NCBI GenBank assembly: GCA_029778615.1
Contig: JAKOPZ010000034.1
Coordinates: 1 to 64,000 of the forward strand
Direction of reading: 5' to 3'
Source: Chloroflexota bacterium
GTDB lineage: Bacteria > Chloroflexota > Anaerolineae > UBA4142 > SHND01
DNA length: 64,000 bases
Part shown: one piece after another, positions 44,233 to 52,416 of the stretch
How the letters are laid out: the number at the start of each line of letters is the position of its first letter
Position numbering within the stretch: position 1 is the first letter of the stretch
Program-made: the position numbers and the translations under genes
The notes under the pieces: model-generated
Told to the model about the DNA's origin: nothing
The model's input: only the letters and a program-made list of their open reading frames with translations
The model's database searches: none

Positions 44233-44265
44233 AAGAGGTGATGGATGAATCATCCATCACCTCTT
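44233..44265 (+). promoter_or_regulatory. Hairpin enclosing the RBS and start codon of the first TPR gene
   Basis: A perfect 16-bp inverted repeat (44233-44248 with 44250-44265) contains GAGGTG (44235-44240) and the ATG at 44245. It would hide the ribosome site unless melted. Preceded by an A-run, it would also look like a terminator if read from the other strand. Confidence 0.6.
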
Positions 44266-45603
44266 GACCATTTTATGACACGCACGCAAATTCGTTTTCC
44301 GTTTGGTCGGTTTACAAGCTATCTCATTCAAGCCGCCGTCGTACTCGCGGTGCTCGGCGCGTTGTGGTACATTGACCCGGTCGGTTGGCGCAAAAGCAAT
44401 GTTGTGGAATCAACGCAAGACGTTTCCGCGTATTCCACGCTCACGCAAATTGAAAATCTGCAAGGACGCCTGTCCCAAGATTCACAGAACGCGCAGTTAC
44501 AAGTGGAACTCGCCTCGCTGTATTTGCAGTATGTGCGCGAAACAGGTGACCCTTCGTACTATACCAAAGCCGATGGACTTTTGAAACAAGCGCTCGCGAC
44601 AAATCAAAACGATTTGTATGCGTTGGTGCAAAGGGGCAATCTCGCGCTCGCGCGCCACGAATTCAAGGACGCGCTCGCGTGGGGACAAAAAGCGGTGGCG
44701 GTCAATGACGGACATTGGCTCGCCTATGGCATCGTCGGCGATGCGAATGTCGAGTTGGGCAATTACGACGCCGCGCAGCAAGCATTCGACAAAATGATTT
44801 CACTGCGTCCCGATACCAGTTCGTACGCGCGCATTTCGTACATGCGCGAACTGTTGGGCAACATGGACGGCGCGATTCAGGCAATGACGCTCGCCACACG
44901 CGCGGGGCTGCAAAACTCGGAAAGTTCCAACTGGGCGCGCGTGCAGTTGGGACATTTGTATTTCAATATCGGAAAAATAGACCAGGCGGAATTGTTGTAT
45001 CAATCTTCGCTCGACCTATATCCGAATTACATTCACGCCCTCGCGGGCATGGGACGCGCCCGCGCGGCGCGCGGCGATTACGACCGCGCGATTTATTATT
45101 ACAAGCAAGCGCTGCGCCAAATTCCGATTCCCGAATACATTATCGCGCTCGGCGACGTGTATCAGGCAGCCGGCAACACAACAGAGGCACAAAAACAGTA
45201 CGACCTCGTGGGCGCAATTCAACAGCTCTATATTGCGAACGGCGTTGACACGGACATGGAGCTCGCGCTCTTTAACGCCGACCATCACATCGCGCCCGCG
45301 CAAACTGCCGCGCAAGCGCGCGCCGCATACGAACGACGTCCGAGCATTTACGGCGCAGACGTGTTGGCATGGGCGTTGTATCAAAACGGCGACTATGCGG
45401 AAGCGGAAAAATTTTCCGAACGCGCGTTAGCGCTCGGCACGCAAGACGCGCTCAAGTTTTTTCACGCGGGCATGATTGCGCTCAAACGGGATGACCCACC
45501 CCGCGCGCGCGAATTTCTCCAAAAGGCGCTCGCACTCAATCCGCATTTTTCTTTGCTCTATGCGCCCGTCGCTCAGCAAACCCTCGCGCAGCTCGCGCGC
45601 TAA
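44245..45603 (+). CDS. Membrane-anchored TPR protein (first copy)
   Basis: A 452-aa protein with one membrane helix (SYLIQAAVVLAVLGALWYI) and then about nine TPRs over 65-440, each about 34 residues (LYALVQRGNLALARHEFKDA, HALAGMGRARAARGDYDRA). A protein-interaction scaffold outside the membrane is the likely role. The start is uncertain: ATG 44245 has GAGGTG 4 nt upstream but lies inside a hairpin; ATG 44275 has no Shine-Dalgarno. Similar in order and content to 47232-48536, including YYTKADGLLKQAL against YTRAEQAFQKSL. Confidence 0.88.
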   Translation: MNHPSPLDHFMTRTQIRFPFGRFTSYLIQAAVVLAVLGALWYIDPVGWRKSNVVESTQDVSAYSTLTQIENLQGRLSQDSQNAQLQVELASLYLQYVRETGDPSYYTKADGLLKQALATNQNDLYALVQRGNLALARHEFKDALAWGQKAVAVNDGHWLAYGIVGDANVELGNYDAAQQAFDKMISLRPDTSSYARISYMRELLGNMDGAIQAMTLATRAGLQNSESSNWARVQLGHLYFNIGKIDQAELLYQSSLDLYPNYIHALAGMGRARAARGDYDRAIYYYKQALRQIPIPEYIIALGDVYQAAGNTTEAQKQYDLVGAIQQLYIANGVDTDMELALFNADHHIAPAQTAAQARAAYERRPSIYGADVLAWALYQNGDYAEAEKFSERALALGTQDALKFFHAGMIALKRDDPPRAREFLQKALALNPHFSLLYAPVAQQTLAQLAR

Positions 45604-45693
45604 TGGGAATGCCAAAATATTGATTTTTGTTTTGCCGCGTTCCCGCGCGCATCCGCGCCCAACGCTGTCACACTCGCTGCGGAGCATTTCCGA

Positions 45694-45727
45694 AACGAAA
45701 GGTGTTTTGCCCCTTTCGTTTTTTTTT
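45694..45727 (+). terminator. Rho-independent terminator after first DUF4331-TPR cassette
   Basis: Stem AACGAAAGG/CCTTTCGTT (45694-45702, 45712-45720) is followed by T9. It makes the two cassettes separate transcripts. Confidence 0.9.
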
Positions 45728-45789
45728 GCGCGCAAGAATCAAAAAAGTGTGTACAATTCCCGCACAGTGAACGAAAAAAGGAGCAGAGG

Positions 45790-47229
45790 ATGCGCAAGCT
45801 TTTCATGTGTGGAGTTGTTGTATTCTTGGCACTCGCGCTGGGTGCAGGTAACGAATGGCGCGTACGCGACGCGGGCGCGTCGAGCCATCGCGAAGCGCCG
45901 CTCATCAGTCAAGACCCCGCCGTAGACAACACGGACGTGTACATGTTTCGGAGTCCCGAAGACCCGACCACCGTCACGCTTATCGCCAATTTTTATCCGT
46001 ATCAAGTTCCGTCGGGCGGTCCGAATTTTTATCGCTTTGCCGACGATGCGCGTTACGAATTCAACATTGACAATAACGGCGACGCGAAATCGGATGTGCG
46101 CTATTTCTTGCGGTTCAACACGCGCATTCTGAAAAACGACACGTTTTTGTATAACGTCGGTCCTCTCACAAATTTGGACGACCCGAATTTGACGGTGCAG
46201 CAGCGCTACACCGTTTGGAAAAAAGAGGGCAAGACGCTCACTGTGTTGTTGACGGGCGCCATCGTCCCGCCGTCGAACGTCGGTTGTCACTCGTTCGCGA
46301 CGAACGGACAGCTCGGACAAATTCCCGCGCAGCCGTGTTCACAAAACAACGGCGTCGAAAATTATCGCGCGTTGGCGCAAACGGCGGTGTACCCTCTTGC
46401 GAACGGCGAAGGCAAAGTGTTTGCGGGTCAGCGGCGCGATTCGTTTTTCGCCGATGTCGGAGCGATTTTTGATTTGCTTTCCATTCGCGGCAGTTTCGAC
46501 AGCGGCGGACGCGACGTGTTTGGCGATTACAACGTGCAAACCATCGCCCTGCAAATTCCAATTTCAAAACTCGCGACTGCCGACGACCCCGTAATTGGTT
46601 TCTGGGCATCCGCCTCGCGCAAAGCCACGCGCGTACTGCCAAAAACCGAGAACGCCGACGCCAACGACGCCAAAATTTTGTCGCGCACTTGGAAACAAGT
46701 TTCGCGTCTCGGCTTGCCGCTCATCAACGAGGTCATCATTCCGATGGCGCTCAAAAACAAATACAACGGCACCAAACCGAAAAACGACGCCATCAATTTT
46801 TCCGCGCCCATTCTGGACCCCGAACTCGCGGGTCTGCTCAAGACGCTGTACGGAATTTCCGTTCCTGCCGCGCCGCGCCAAGATTTGGTGGACGCGCTCC
46901 TGCTCGGCATTCCCGGCTTGAATCGTCCATCCAAATATTCTGTCCCCGCCGACATTCTGCGCTTGAATACCTCAACCCCTGTGTGCGCGTCCAACTGCTC
47001 CACATTCGGCGTCATTGGCGGCGACGCACAGGGCTATCCCAACGGACGCCGTTTGACCGACGACGTGGTAGATATTTCCGAGCGCGTGATTGCGGGCGTG
47101 TTGGTGAATGGGTATAACGTTGCGCCCAATAACGCGCTCGGCGATGGCGTGAACGCGCCGCCGTATGCGTTTGACGACGCGTTCCCCTATCTCGCCGCGC
47201 CGATTGACGGATTCAGTTACGGGAATTGA
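45790..47229 (+). CDS. DUF4331 family exported protein (second copy)
   Basis: A 479-aa protein with a signal peptide (LFMCGVVVFLALALGAG). The same motif order as the first copy is present: SSHREAPLISQDPAVDNTD, FLYNVGPL, VFAGQRRDSFFADVG, GRRLTDDVVDIS and a final PYLAAP. Overall similarity to 42576-44114 is clear but diverged, so the duplication is old. ATG 45790 follows GGAGCAGAGG. The downstream TPR gene starts 2 nt after its stop, indicating that the two proteins are made together. Confidence 0.92.
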   Translation: MRKLFMCGVVVFLALALGAGNEWRVRDAGASSHREAPLISQDPAVDNTDVYMFRSPEDPTTVTLIANFYPYQVPSGGPNFYRFADDARYEFNIDNNGDAKSDVRYFLRFNTRILKNDTFLYNVGPLTNLDDPNLTVQQRYTVWKKEGKTLTVLLTGAIVPPSNVGCHSFATNGQLGQIPAQPCSQNNGVENYRALAQTAVYPLANGEGKVFAGQRRDSFFADVGAIFDLLSIRGSFDSGGRDVFGDYNVQTIALQIPISKLATADDPVIGFWASASRKATRVLPKTENADANDAKILSRTWKQVSRLGLPLINEVIIPMALKNKYNGTKPKNDAINFSAPILDPELAGLLKTLYGISVPAAPRQDLVDALLLGIPGLNRPSKYSVPADILRLNTSTPVCASNCSTFGVIGGDAQGYPNGRRLTDDVVDISERVIAGVLVNGYNVAPNNALGDGVNAPPYAFDDAFPYLAAPIDGFSYGN

Positions 47230-47231
47230 GA

Positions 47232-48536
47232 ATGCGCGTCCTAAAATTTTGCGCGCTGATACTTGTTGTCCTCGTCGCCCTCGCGCTCGGCGCGTTTTCC
47301 ACGCGCGCGTATCTCGATACGAATTCCAACGCGCGCGTCAAACCAGAGAGCTCGCGCGAATCGCTAACGGAACGCGCCATCCTCGATTTACAAAACGCGC
47401 TCGCGCAAAATCCGTACCGCGCAGACGCGTGGGCGCGGCTTGGCGCGGCATTTTTGCAGCGCGTGCGCGAAAACGGCGACCCCGCCAACTATACGCGCGC
47501 CGAACAAGCATTTCAGAAATCCCTCGCGCGCGACGAAAAAAATTTTGACGCCATCAGCGGCATGGGCACACTCGCGCTGGCGCGCCACCAATTCCGCGAC
47601 GCGCGCGCGTGGGGCGAACGCGCGCGCGCGTTAAATCCCGACAGCGCGGCGGTGTACGGGATTCTCGGCGACGCGCATTTAGAATTGGGCGAGTATACCG
47701 CCGCGTTTGAAAATTTTCAGACGATGGTCAACACGCGTCCCGATTTGGCTTCGTACGCGCGGGTTGCCTACGCGCGCGAAATTGTCGGCGACCGCGCGGG
47801 CGCCATCGAAAACATGCAGCGCGCCGTGAACGCGGGCGCGCCGCAAACCGAAGCGCGCGCGTGGGCGCTGACGCAGCTGGGCAATTTGTATTTCGGCGGC
47901 GGAAATTTTTCCGACGCGCGCGCGGCGTACCAAGCCGCGTTGGAAAATTGGAGCGCGTACCCGTATGCGCGCGCGGGACTCGCCCAGGGGTACGCCGCGC
48001 AAAAAAATTACGCCGACGCGATTGAAACCTACACGCGCGTGCTCGAAACGTTTCCCCTGCCGGAATTTGTCATTGCGCTCGGCGACGTATATGAGGCGAG
48101 CGGCGACACTGCGAACGCGCAAAAACAATACGCGCTCGTCGGCGCGATGCAGCAGTTGTTTCAGGCGAACGGCGTGGACACGGACGCGGAACTCGCCTTG
48201 TTCAACGCCGACCACCAAATTGATTTGAACAACACGCTGGAACTCGCCAAACGCGCGTACGAAAAACGCCCGAACCTTTTCGTCGCCGATACGTTGGCGT
48301 GGACGTACTATCAAACCGGCGATTACGAAAACGCGCGTACATACATCGAGCAGGCGCTGAAACTCAGTACACAAAACGCGCTGCTCTTTTTTCACGCAGG
48401 CATGATTTACGAACAAGCAGGCGACACGCCGCGCGCAAAACATTTTTTGGATGCGGCGTTGAAATTGAACCCGCGCTTTTCGGTGCGCTACGCCGATGCT
48501 GCCGCAAAAGAATTGACGGCGTTAAACAGAGAATGA
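47232..48536 (+). CDS. Membrane-anchored TPR protein (second copy)
   Basis: A 434-aa protein with an N-terminal membrane helix (LKFCALILVVLVALALGAF) and about nine TPRs. It matches the first TPR copy in architecture and in repeat sequences (ISGMGTLALARHQFRDARAW, ANAQKQYALVGAMQQLFQANG). ATG 47232 is preferred; a TTG at 47226 overlaps the preceding stop. It is the partner of the second DUF4331 protein. Confidence 0.9.
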   Translation: MRVLKFCALILVVLVALALGAFSTRAYLDTNSNARVKPESSRESLTERAILDLQNALAQNPYRADAWARLGAAFLQRVRENGDPANYTRAEQAFQKSLARDEKNFDAISGMGTLALARHQFRDARAWGERARALNPDSAAVYGILGDAHLELGEYTAAFENFQTMVNTRPDLASYARVAYAREIVGDRAGAIENMQRAVNAGAPQTEARAWALTQLGNLYFGGGNFSDARAAYQAALENWSAYPYARAGLAQGYAAQKNYADAIETYTRVLETFPLPEFVIALGDVYEASGDTANAQKQYALVGAMQQLFQANGVDTDAELALFNADHQIDLNNTLELAKRAYEKRPNLFVADTLAWTYYQTGDYENARTYIEQALKLSTQNALLFFHAGMIYEQAGDTPRAKHFLDAALKLNPRFSVRYADAAAKELTALNRE

Positions 48537-48545
48537 GGAATCCGT

Positions 48546-49376
48546 GTGAGGAGATTTTTGATTCTGGTCGCGGCGTTGGGTTTGGTTGTCGCGTGCGGTC
48601 CGTCCGTTGAAACGCGCACGACGCCTGCCGATGACAAAGTGCTCGTGCGCGTGCCCGCCGGCGAATTCACAATGGGCTTGACCGCAGAGCAAGAGAAAAC
48701 GCTGATTGAAAAAGAAGGCGGGTCGGCAGACGGATTCAATATCGAAAAACCCGCGCATACGGTGAACGTCGCGGATTTTTGGATTGACCGTTATCTGGTC
48801 ACGAACGCGGAATACAAAAAATTCATTGACGCAAATTCCGATTATCCTGTGCCCGATACGGAGATTGAACAATTGAAATCGCTCGCGTGGGATGGCGTGG
48901 CGCGGACGTTTCCAAGCGGACGCGATTTTTATCCCGTCGTGCTTGTCTCGTGGTTCGACGCGCGCGCGTACTGTCAATGGGCGGGCAAGCGTTTGCCCAC
49001 CGAAGCGGAATGGGAAAAAGCCGCGCGCGGAACGGACGCGCGATTGTATCCGTGGGGCAATGAATGGGGCAGTGACAAGAGCGCGGCAGGACAGCGCGGC
49101 GCGCTCGACGCGTCAGCCGTCGGAAAATTTCCGTCCGACGCGAGTCCATACACCGCGCACGATATGGTGGGCAATGTATGGCAGTGGACGAATTCGCTCT
49201 GGAAGCCGTATCCGTACGATGCGAACGATGGGCGCGAGGACCAAAACGCGCAGGGCGAGCGCGTTGTGCGGGGGGGGATGTTTGCGTTCGGCGCGGCGAT
49301 TTCTCGCGTGAACGTGCGGAACAAGCTTGCGCCGACTGATAAATCGTTGAGCGTGGGGTTTCGGTGCGCGCAATAA
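48546..49376 (+). CDS. FGE-sulfatase/SUMF1-domain lipoprotein
   Basis: A 276-aa protein with a GTG start (48546). The signal ends in LVVAC, a lipobox with Cys17, so it is a lipoprotein. The rest is a formylglycine-generating-enzyme-like domain: VRVPAGEFTMG, WIDRYLVTNAEYKKF, VSWFDARAYCQWAGKRLPTE, ARLYPWGNEWG, VGNVWQWTNSLW and a VVRGGMF end. The fold is often catalytically inactive and used for binding; the copper-site Cys pair of true FGE is not evident. It begins 10 nt after the TPR gene, so it is the third member of the second cassette. A G8 run at 49270-49277 lies in the coding sequence. Confidence 0.92.
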   Translation: MRRFLILVAALGLVVACGPSVETRTTPADDKVLVRVPAGEFTMGLTAEQEKTLIEKEGGSADGFNIEKPAHTVNVADFWIDRYLVTNAEYKKFIDANSDYPVPDTEIEQLKSLAWDGVARTFPSGRDFYPVVLVSWFDARAYCQWAGKRLPTEAEWEKAARGTDARLYPWGNEWGSDKSAAGQRGALDASAVGKFPSDASPYTAHDMVGNVWQWTNSLWKPYPYDANDGREDQNAQGERVVRGGMFAFGAAISRVNVRNKLAPTDKSLSVGFRCAQ

Positions 49377-49440
49377 GGGCAAAGCATTGGCATTCGCGGC
49401 TGTGATTCGATTTGCGTTCATGTCTGCCGATGCTTCGCCC
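49377..49440. repeat. Palindromic element (GGGGCGAAGCAT family), second copy
   Basis: Imperfect inverted arms GGGCAAAGCATTGGC and GCCGATGCTTCGCCC flank about 30 nt and end in CTACATTTTTTTT. It belongs to the same family as the element inside the GT-C gene at 6062-6127. It fills the gap between two convergent genes and may act as their terminator. Confidence 0.7.
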
Positions 49441-50169
49441 CTACATTTTTTTCCACACCAAAAAATGTGATAGTCCAAAATTTCTTAGCGGCGTATTTTC
49501 CAGCGCGTACGTTACATTGCGGAAAATGCCCGCGAGTTCTTGGCGTTGCGCGGCAATTTTGTCATAGCCGGGATAAATTTGCGTATGCGCGATGAATTCG
49601 CCGTCCAGTCCGGCGAACAGCGCGCGAATTTCGTTTGAACGATACGCGCGCACGTGCGGCGCGAATTTGTTGCGTAACGCGTCGGGCAAATAACCAATCA
49701 ACGGGATATTTCCAAACACATATTTTTTCCCGAAATATGCGCCGTGCGTTTCAAACGGATATAAACGATTCGGCGCAAACACAATCACCACGCCGCCGCG
49801 TTTTGTGACACGCTGCGCTTCGCAAATCGTTTCGCGGTCATTCGTCACGTGTTCAATCACTTCGTGCAGTAATACGCCGTCAAACACATTGCTCGCAAAC
49901 GGTAACGCTTCGGACACACTCAACGCGAGCGTGTCCAATTTTTTTTCGCGCGCCCCGCGTTCCAATTTTTCCGCGTCCACATCTACGCCGCATGCGTGCG
50001 CGTGCAACGCGCGAAATTTTTCCACATACGTTCCGATGCCGCAGCCAATGTCCAACACGCGCGCGTTCTCCATTTCCAAATACGCGCGAATCATGTTGAG
50101 CCGTCGGTCTTGTCCAAAGCGCCAGACGTACGAGGGATGACCGAGTGTAATTGCTTTGTTGTCAGTCAT
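49441..50169 (-). CDS. Class I SAM-dependent methyltransferase
   Basis: A 242-aa methyltransferase with motif I (VLDIGCGIGTYVEKFR), motif II acidic residue (ACGVDVDAEKLE) and motif IV (FDGVLLHEVIEHV), followed by a C-terminal region typical of sugar or lipid-linked Methyltransf_11 proteins (APNRLYPFETHGAYFGKKYV). ATG 50169 is chosen; the longer frame runs into octamer repeats. It is next to a cupin epimerase gene on the same strand, so nucleotide-sugar or glycan modification is plausible. Confidence 0.92.
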   Translation of the reverse strand: MTDNKAITLGHPSYVWRFGQDRRLNMIRAYLEMENARVLDIGCGIGTYVEKFRALHAHACGVDVDAEKLERGAREKKLDTLALSVSEALPFASNVFDGVLLHEVIEHVTNDRETICEAQRVTKRGGVVIVFAPNRLYPFETHGAYFGKKYVFGNIPLIGYLPDALRNKFAPHVRAYRSNEIRALFAGLDGEFIAHTQIYPGYDKIAAQRQELAGIFRNVTYALENTPLRNFGLSHFLVWKKM

Positions 50170-50178
50170 TGCAAGCGA

Positions 50179-50228
50179 CAGGGTGACAAGGTGACAGGGT
50201 GACAAGGCGGATTGTCACCCTGTCACCT
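50179..50228. repeat. Octamer array GGGTGACA/AGGTGACA with inverted copies
   Basis: Three 8-nt units (50181-50204) are followed by their complements TGTCACCC and TGTCACCT (to about 50228), forming a hairpin-like spacer between the methyltransferase and epimerase genes. Confidence 0.8.
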
Positions 50229-50230
50229 TG

Positions 50231-50689
50231 TCACTTTATCTCCGGTCCCTTGTTCCAATCGTACCCAATCTTGGGGTCGTCGTGGGGGATGCGTCCTTCG
50301 TCGGCGGGGTTGTAAATGTTGGAGGTGATGTAAAAGAGGTGCATCGGTCCTTGAATCACTTTGTAACCGTGCGCGACGCCGGGGGGAACCTTCAAAATTT
50401 GCGCGGGATAATTTTCGCCCATAAAAATTTCTTGCAGCTCGCCGCGCGTGGGCGAATTTTCGCGCGTGTCGTACAGCACGGCTTTGATTGCGCCGATGGC
50501 AACATACCACCAATCAATTTGCTTTTGATGAATGTGCCACGCCTTTGCCGCGCCTTGATGCGTGAGCGTATGGCTCCACTGCCCAAAACCTTCGGCAAAA
50601 AATGGGTCGTTCACACGAATGAGTTCGCGAAAAAAACCGCGCTCGTCGGAATGAGTGGTAAGGGATTTAAGTTCAACGTCGTGAATCAT
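50231..50689 (-). CDS. dTDP-4-dehydrorhamnose 3,5-epimerase-like cupin
   Basis: A 152-aa RmlC-like protein: SDERGFFRELIRVNDP, WSHTLTHQGAAKAWHIHQKQ (with metal- or substrate-facing His), VPPGVAHGYKVIQGPMHLFY and an ending NPADEGRIPHDDPKIGYDW. This matches the RmlC family, though the catalytic His/Asp pair is not exactly standard. It is shorter than classic RmlC (about 180 aa), so it may be a sugar isomerase or binding protein. ATG 50689 lies just downstream of a long repeat array. Confidence 0.88.
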   Translation of the reverse strand: MIHDVELKSLTTHSDERGFFRELIRVNDPFFAEGFGQWSHTLTHQGAAKAWHIHQKQIDWWYVAIGAIKAVLYDTRENSPTRGELQEIFMGENYPAQILKVPPGVAHGYKVIQGPMHLFYITSNIYNPADEGRIPHDDPKIGYDWNKGPEIK

Positions 50690-50692
50690 AGG

Positions 50693-50808
50693 TTGGAGAT
50701 TGGAGATTAGAGATTGGAGATTAGAGATTGGAGATTGGGTGATTAGGTGATTGGGTGATTGGGTGATTGTGCATTGTGCATTCTTCATTGTGCATTCTTC
50801 ACTGTCCA
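50693..50808. repeat. Composite heptamer/octamer array, 16 units
   Basis: Contiguous units: six 7-mers of TTGGAGA/TTAGAGA (50693-50734), four 8-mers of TTGGGTGA/TTAGGTGA (50735-50766), then six 7-mers of TTGTGCA/TTCTTCA/CTGTCCA (50767-50808). The unit changes along the array while keeping a TT start and 7-8 nt length. Confidence 0.92.
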
Positions 50809-50854
50809 CTGATTTACGATTCTAGCATATCGCATCGGAAAGGGAAAATAAATT

Positions 50855-50885
50855 CAATATGCGGCATATTGCAATATGCTATAAT
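50855..50885 (+). promoter_or_regulatory. glyA promoter with operator-like palindrome
   Basis: A perfect palindrome CAATATGC-G-GCATATTG (50855-50871) is followed at once by another CAATATGC and a TATAAT (50880-50885). No normal -35 is seen, which suggests activator control or repressor binding at the -35 position. Confidence 0.65.
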
Positions 50886-50933
50886 CCTCGTACCCCAACA
50901 TTTCCCCTCAATGTCGCGGGAAGGAGCATTGAC

Positions 50934-52214
50934 ATGTTACGAGAATTGGACCCCTTGACGCGTTTTGGCAACTTGCCACTCGAAAAAGTTGACCCCGAAA
51001 TTTTTGAAATTGTCGAACGCGAACAAGAACGCCAACGCGAAGGATTGGAACTCATCGCTTCGGAAAATTATACAAGCCGCGCGGTGCTGCAAGCGGTCGG
51101 CAGTGTGTTGACCAACAAGTATGCGGAAGGCTATCCGGGCAAACGCTATTACAACGGCTGCGACAATGTGGACTCGTCCGAATCGCTCGCCATCGAACGC
51201 GCGAAAAAATTATTCGGCGCGTTTCACGCGAACGTGCAGCCACATTCCGGTTCGCAAGCCAATTTCGCCGCGTACGTGGCGTTGATTCAACCGGGCGATA
51301 CCGTCTTGGCAATGTCGCTCGCCCAAGGCGGACATCTCACGCACGGCGCGCCCGTGAACATTACGGGACAATTGTACAAATTCGTCGGCTATGGCGTGAA
51401 TCAACAGACCGAACAGATTGATTACGACGAATTGGAAAATCTCGCGCGCGAACACAAACCAAAATTGATTGTGAGCGGCGCAACGGCGTACCCGCGTAAA
51501 TTTGATTTTGAACGCATCCGCGCGATTTGTGATGCAGTGGGCGCGAAAATGCTTGTAGACATGGCGCACATTGCGGGTTTGATTGCAGCAAAAGTACATC
51601 CCGACCCGGTTCCCTTCGCGGATGTGGTTACGAGTACGACACACAAAACCTTGCGCGGTCCACGCGGCGGTCTGATTCTTTCTCAAGAAGCGGACGCCAA
51701 AGCGATTGACAAGGCGATTTTTCCCGGCACGCAAGGTGGTCCGCTGGAACATGTCATTGCAGGCAAAGCGGTCGCGTTCCACGAAGCGCTCCGCCCCGAA
51801 TTCACGGAATACGCGCGGCGCATTGTCGAAAACGCGCAAGCACTCGGCGCGCGTTTGCAAGAACGCGGCTTGCGCGTGGTCAGCGGCGGCACGGACAATC
51901 ATCTCTTGCTCGTAGATGTGAGCGTGCGCGGCGTCACGGGCAAAGACGCGGCAAATCGTTTGCAGGACGCGGGCATCACCGCGAACAAAAATTTGATTCC
52001 GTTCGATACCGCCAAGGCGACGGTTACGAGCGGCATTCGTCTTGGCACTCCTGCTTTAACCACACGCGGCATGGGCGTCGAAGAAATGCTCCAGGTCGGC
52101 GATTGGATTGCGGATGTCATTGACAACATCGGCGACGACGAAAAAATCGCCCAAGTCCGCGCACAAGTGCGCGAATTTGCGTGGCAATTTCCCGTGCCGG
52201 GAATTCAAGACTAG
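50934..52214 (+). CDS. glyA: Serine hydroxymethyltransferase
   Basis: A 426-aa PLP enzyme starting at ATG 50934 (GGAAGGAGC upstream). It has the canonical [10 protein letters not shown] start, the H..GA/MSLxxGGHLTHG region, and the PLP lysine in [13 protein letters not shown] (Lys238). It interconverts serine and glycine with tetrahydrofolate, the main source of one-carbon units; folP for folate synthesis is elsewhere in the window. The stop codon falls inside a GACTAGA/GACTGGA repeat (52209-52236). Confidence 0.98.
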   Translation: MLRELDPLTRFGNLPLEKVDPEIFEIVEREQERQREGLELIASENYTSRAVLQAVGSVLTNKYAEGYPGKRYYNGCDNVDSSESLAIERAKKLFGAFHANVQPHSGSQANFAAYVALIQPGDTVLAMSLAQGGHLTHGAPVNITGQLYKFVGYGVNQQTEQIDYDELENLAREHKPKLIVSGATAYPRKFDFERIRAICDAVGAKMLVDMAHIAGLIAAKVHPDPVPFADVVTSTTHKTLRGPRGGLILSQEADAKAIDKAIFPGTQGGPLEHVIAGKAVAFHEALRPEFTEYARRIVENAQALGARLQERGLRVVSGGTDNHLLLVDVSVRGVTGKDAANRLQDAGITANKNLIPFDTAKATVTSGIRLGTPALTTRGMGVEEMLQVGDWIADVIDNIGDDEKIAQVRAQVREFAWQFPVPGIQD

Positions 52215-52236
52215 AGACTGGAGACTGGAGACTAAT
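52209..52236. repeat. Heptamer array GACTAGA/GACTGGA over glyA stop
   Basis: Four 7-nt units begin inside the last codons of glyA. The TAG stop (52212-52214) is part of the first unit. Confidence 0.85.
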
Positions 52237-52361
52237 TCACTCATGCTACGCATGTCATTTCGAGCGGTTCGCTGATTACAGCGAGCGAGAAATCTCGATT
52301 TTGCCGTCTGAGGTTTCCCGCACCAGTGACACGAAATGACAATAGTGCGTAAGGTGAGTGA
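52237..52361. repeat. MITE/REP-like element with covarying outer arms, copy 2
   Basis: Core arms TGTCATTTCG (52253-52262) and CGAAATGACA (52332-52341) match copy 1 at 44122-44221. The outer arms (52237-52252 and 52346-52361) are different from copy 1 but complementary to each other. An extra hairpin is inserted in the core. Confidence 0.78.
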
Positions 52362-52372
52362 CCCATTTGCGG

Positions 52373-52414
52373 CAATCTCCAATCTCTAATCTCCAGTCTA
52401 CAATCTCCAATCTC
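52373..52414. repeat. Heptamer array CAATCTC, 6 units, abutting JAMM gene start
   Basis: Six 7-nt units (CAATCTC, TAATCTC, CAGTCTA) run to 2 nt before the ATG at 52417, leaving no room for a Shine-Dalgarno. Confidence 0.88.
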
Positions 52415-52416
52415 CA

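Noticed and set aside
44233-44265. Hairpin as terminator of the first DUF4331 gene
   Set aside because: On the plus strand it has no U-run after the stem; the A-run precedes it, so termination would only be expected on the opposite strand, where no gene arrives.
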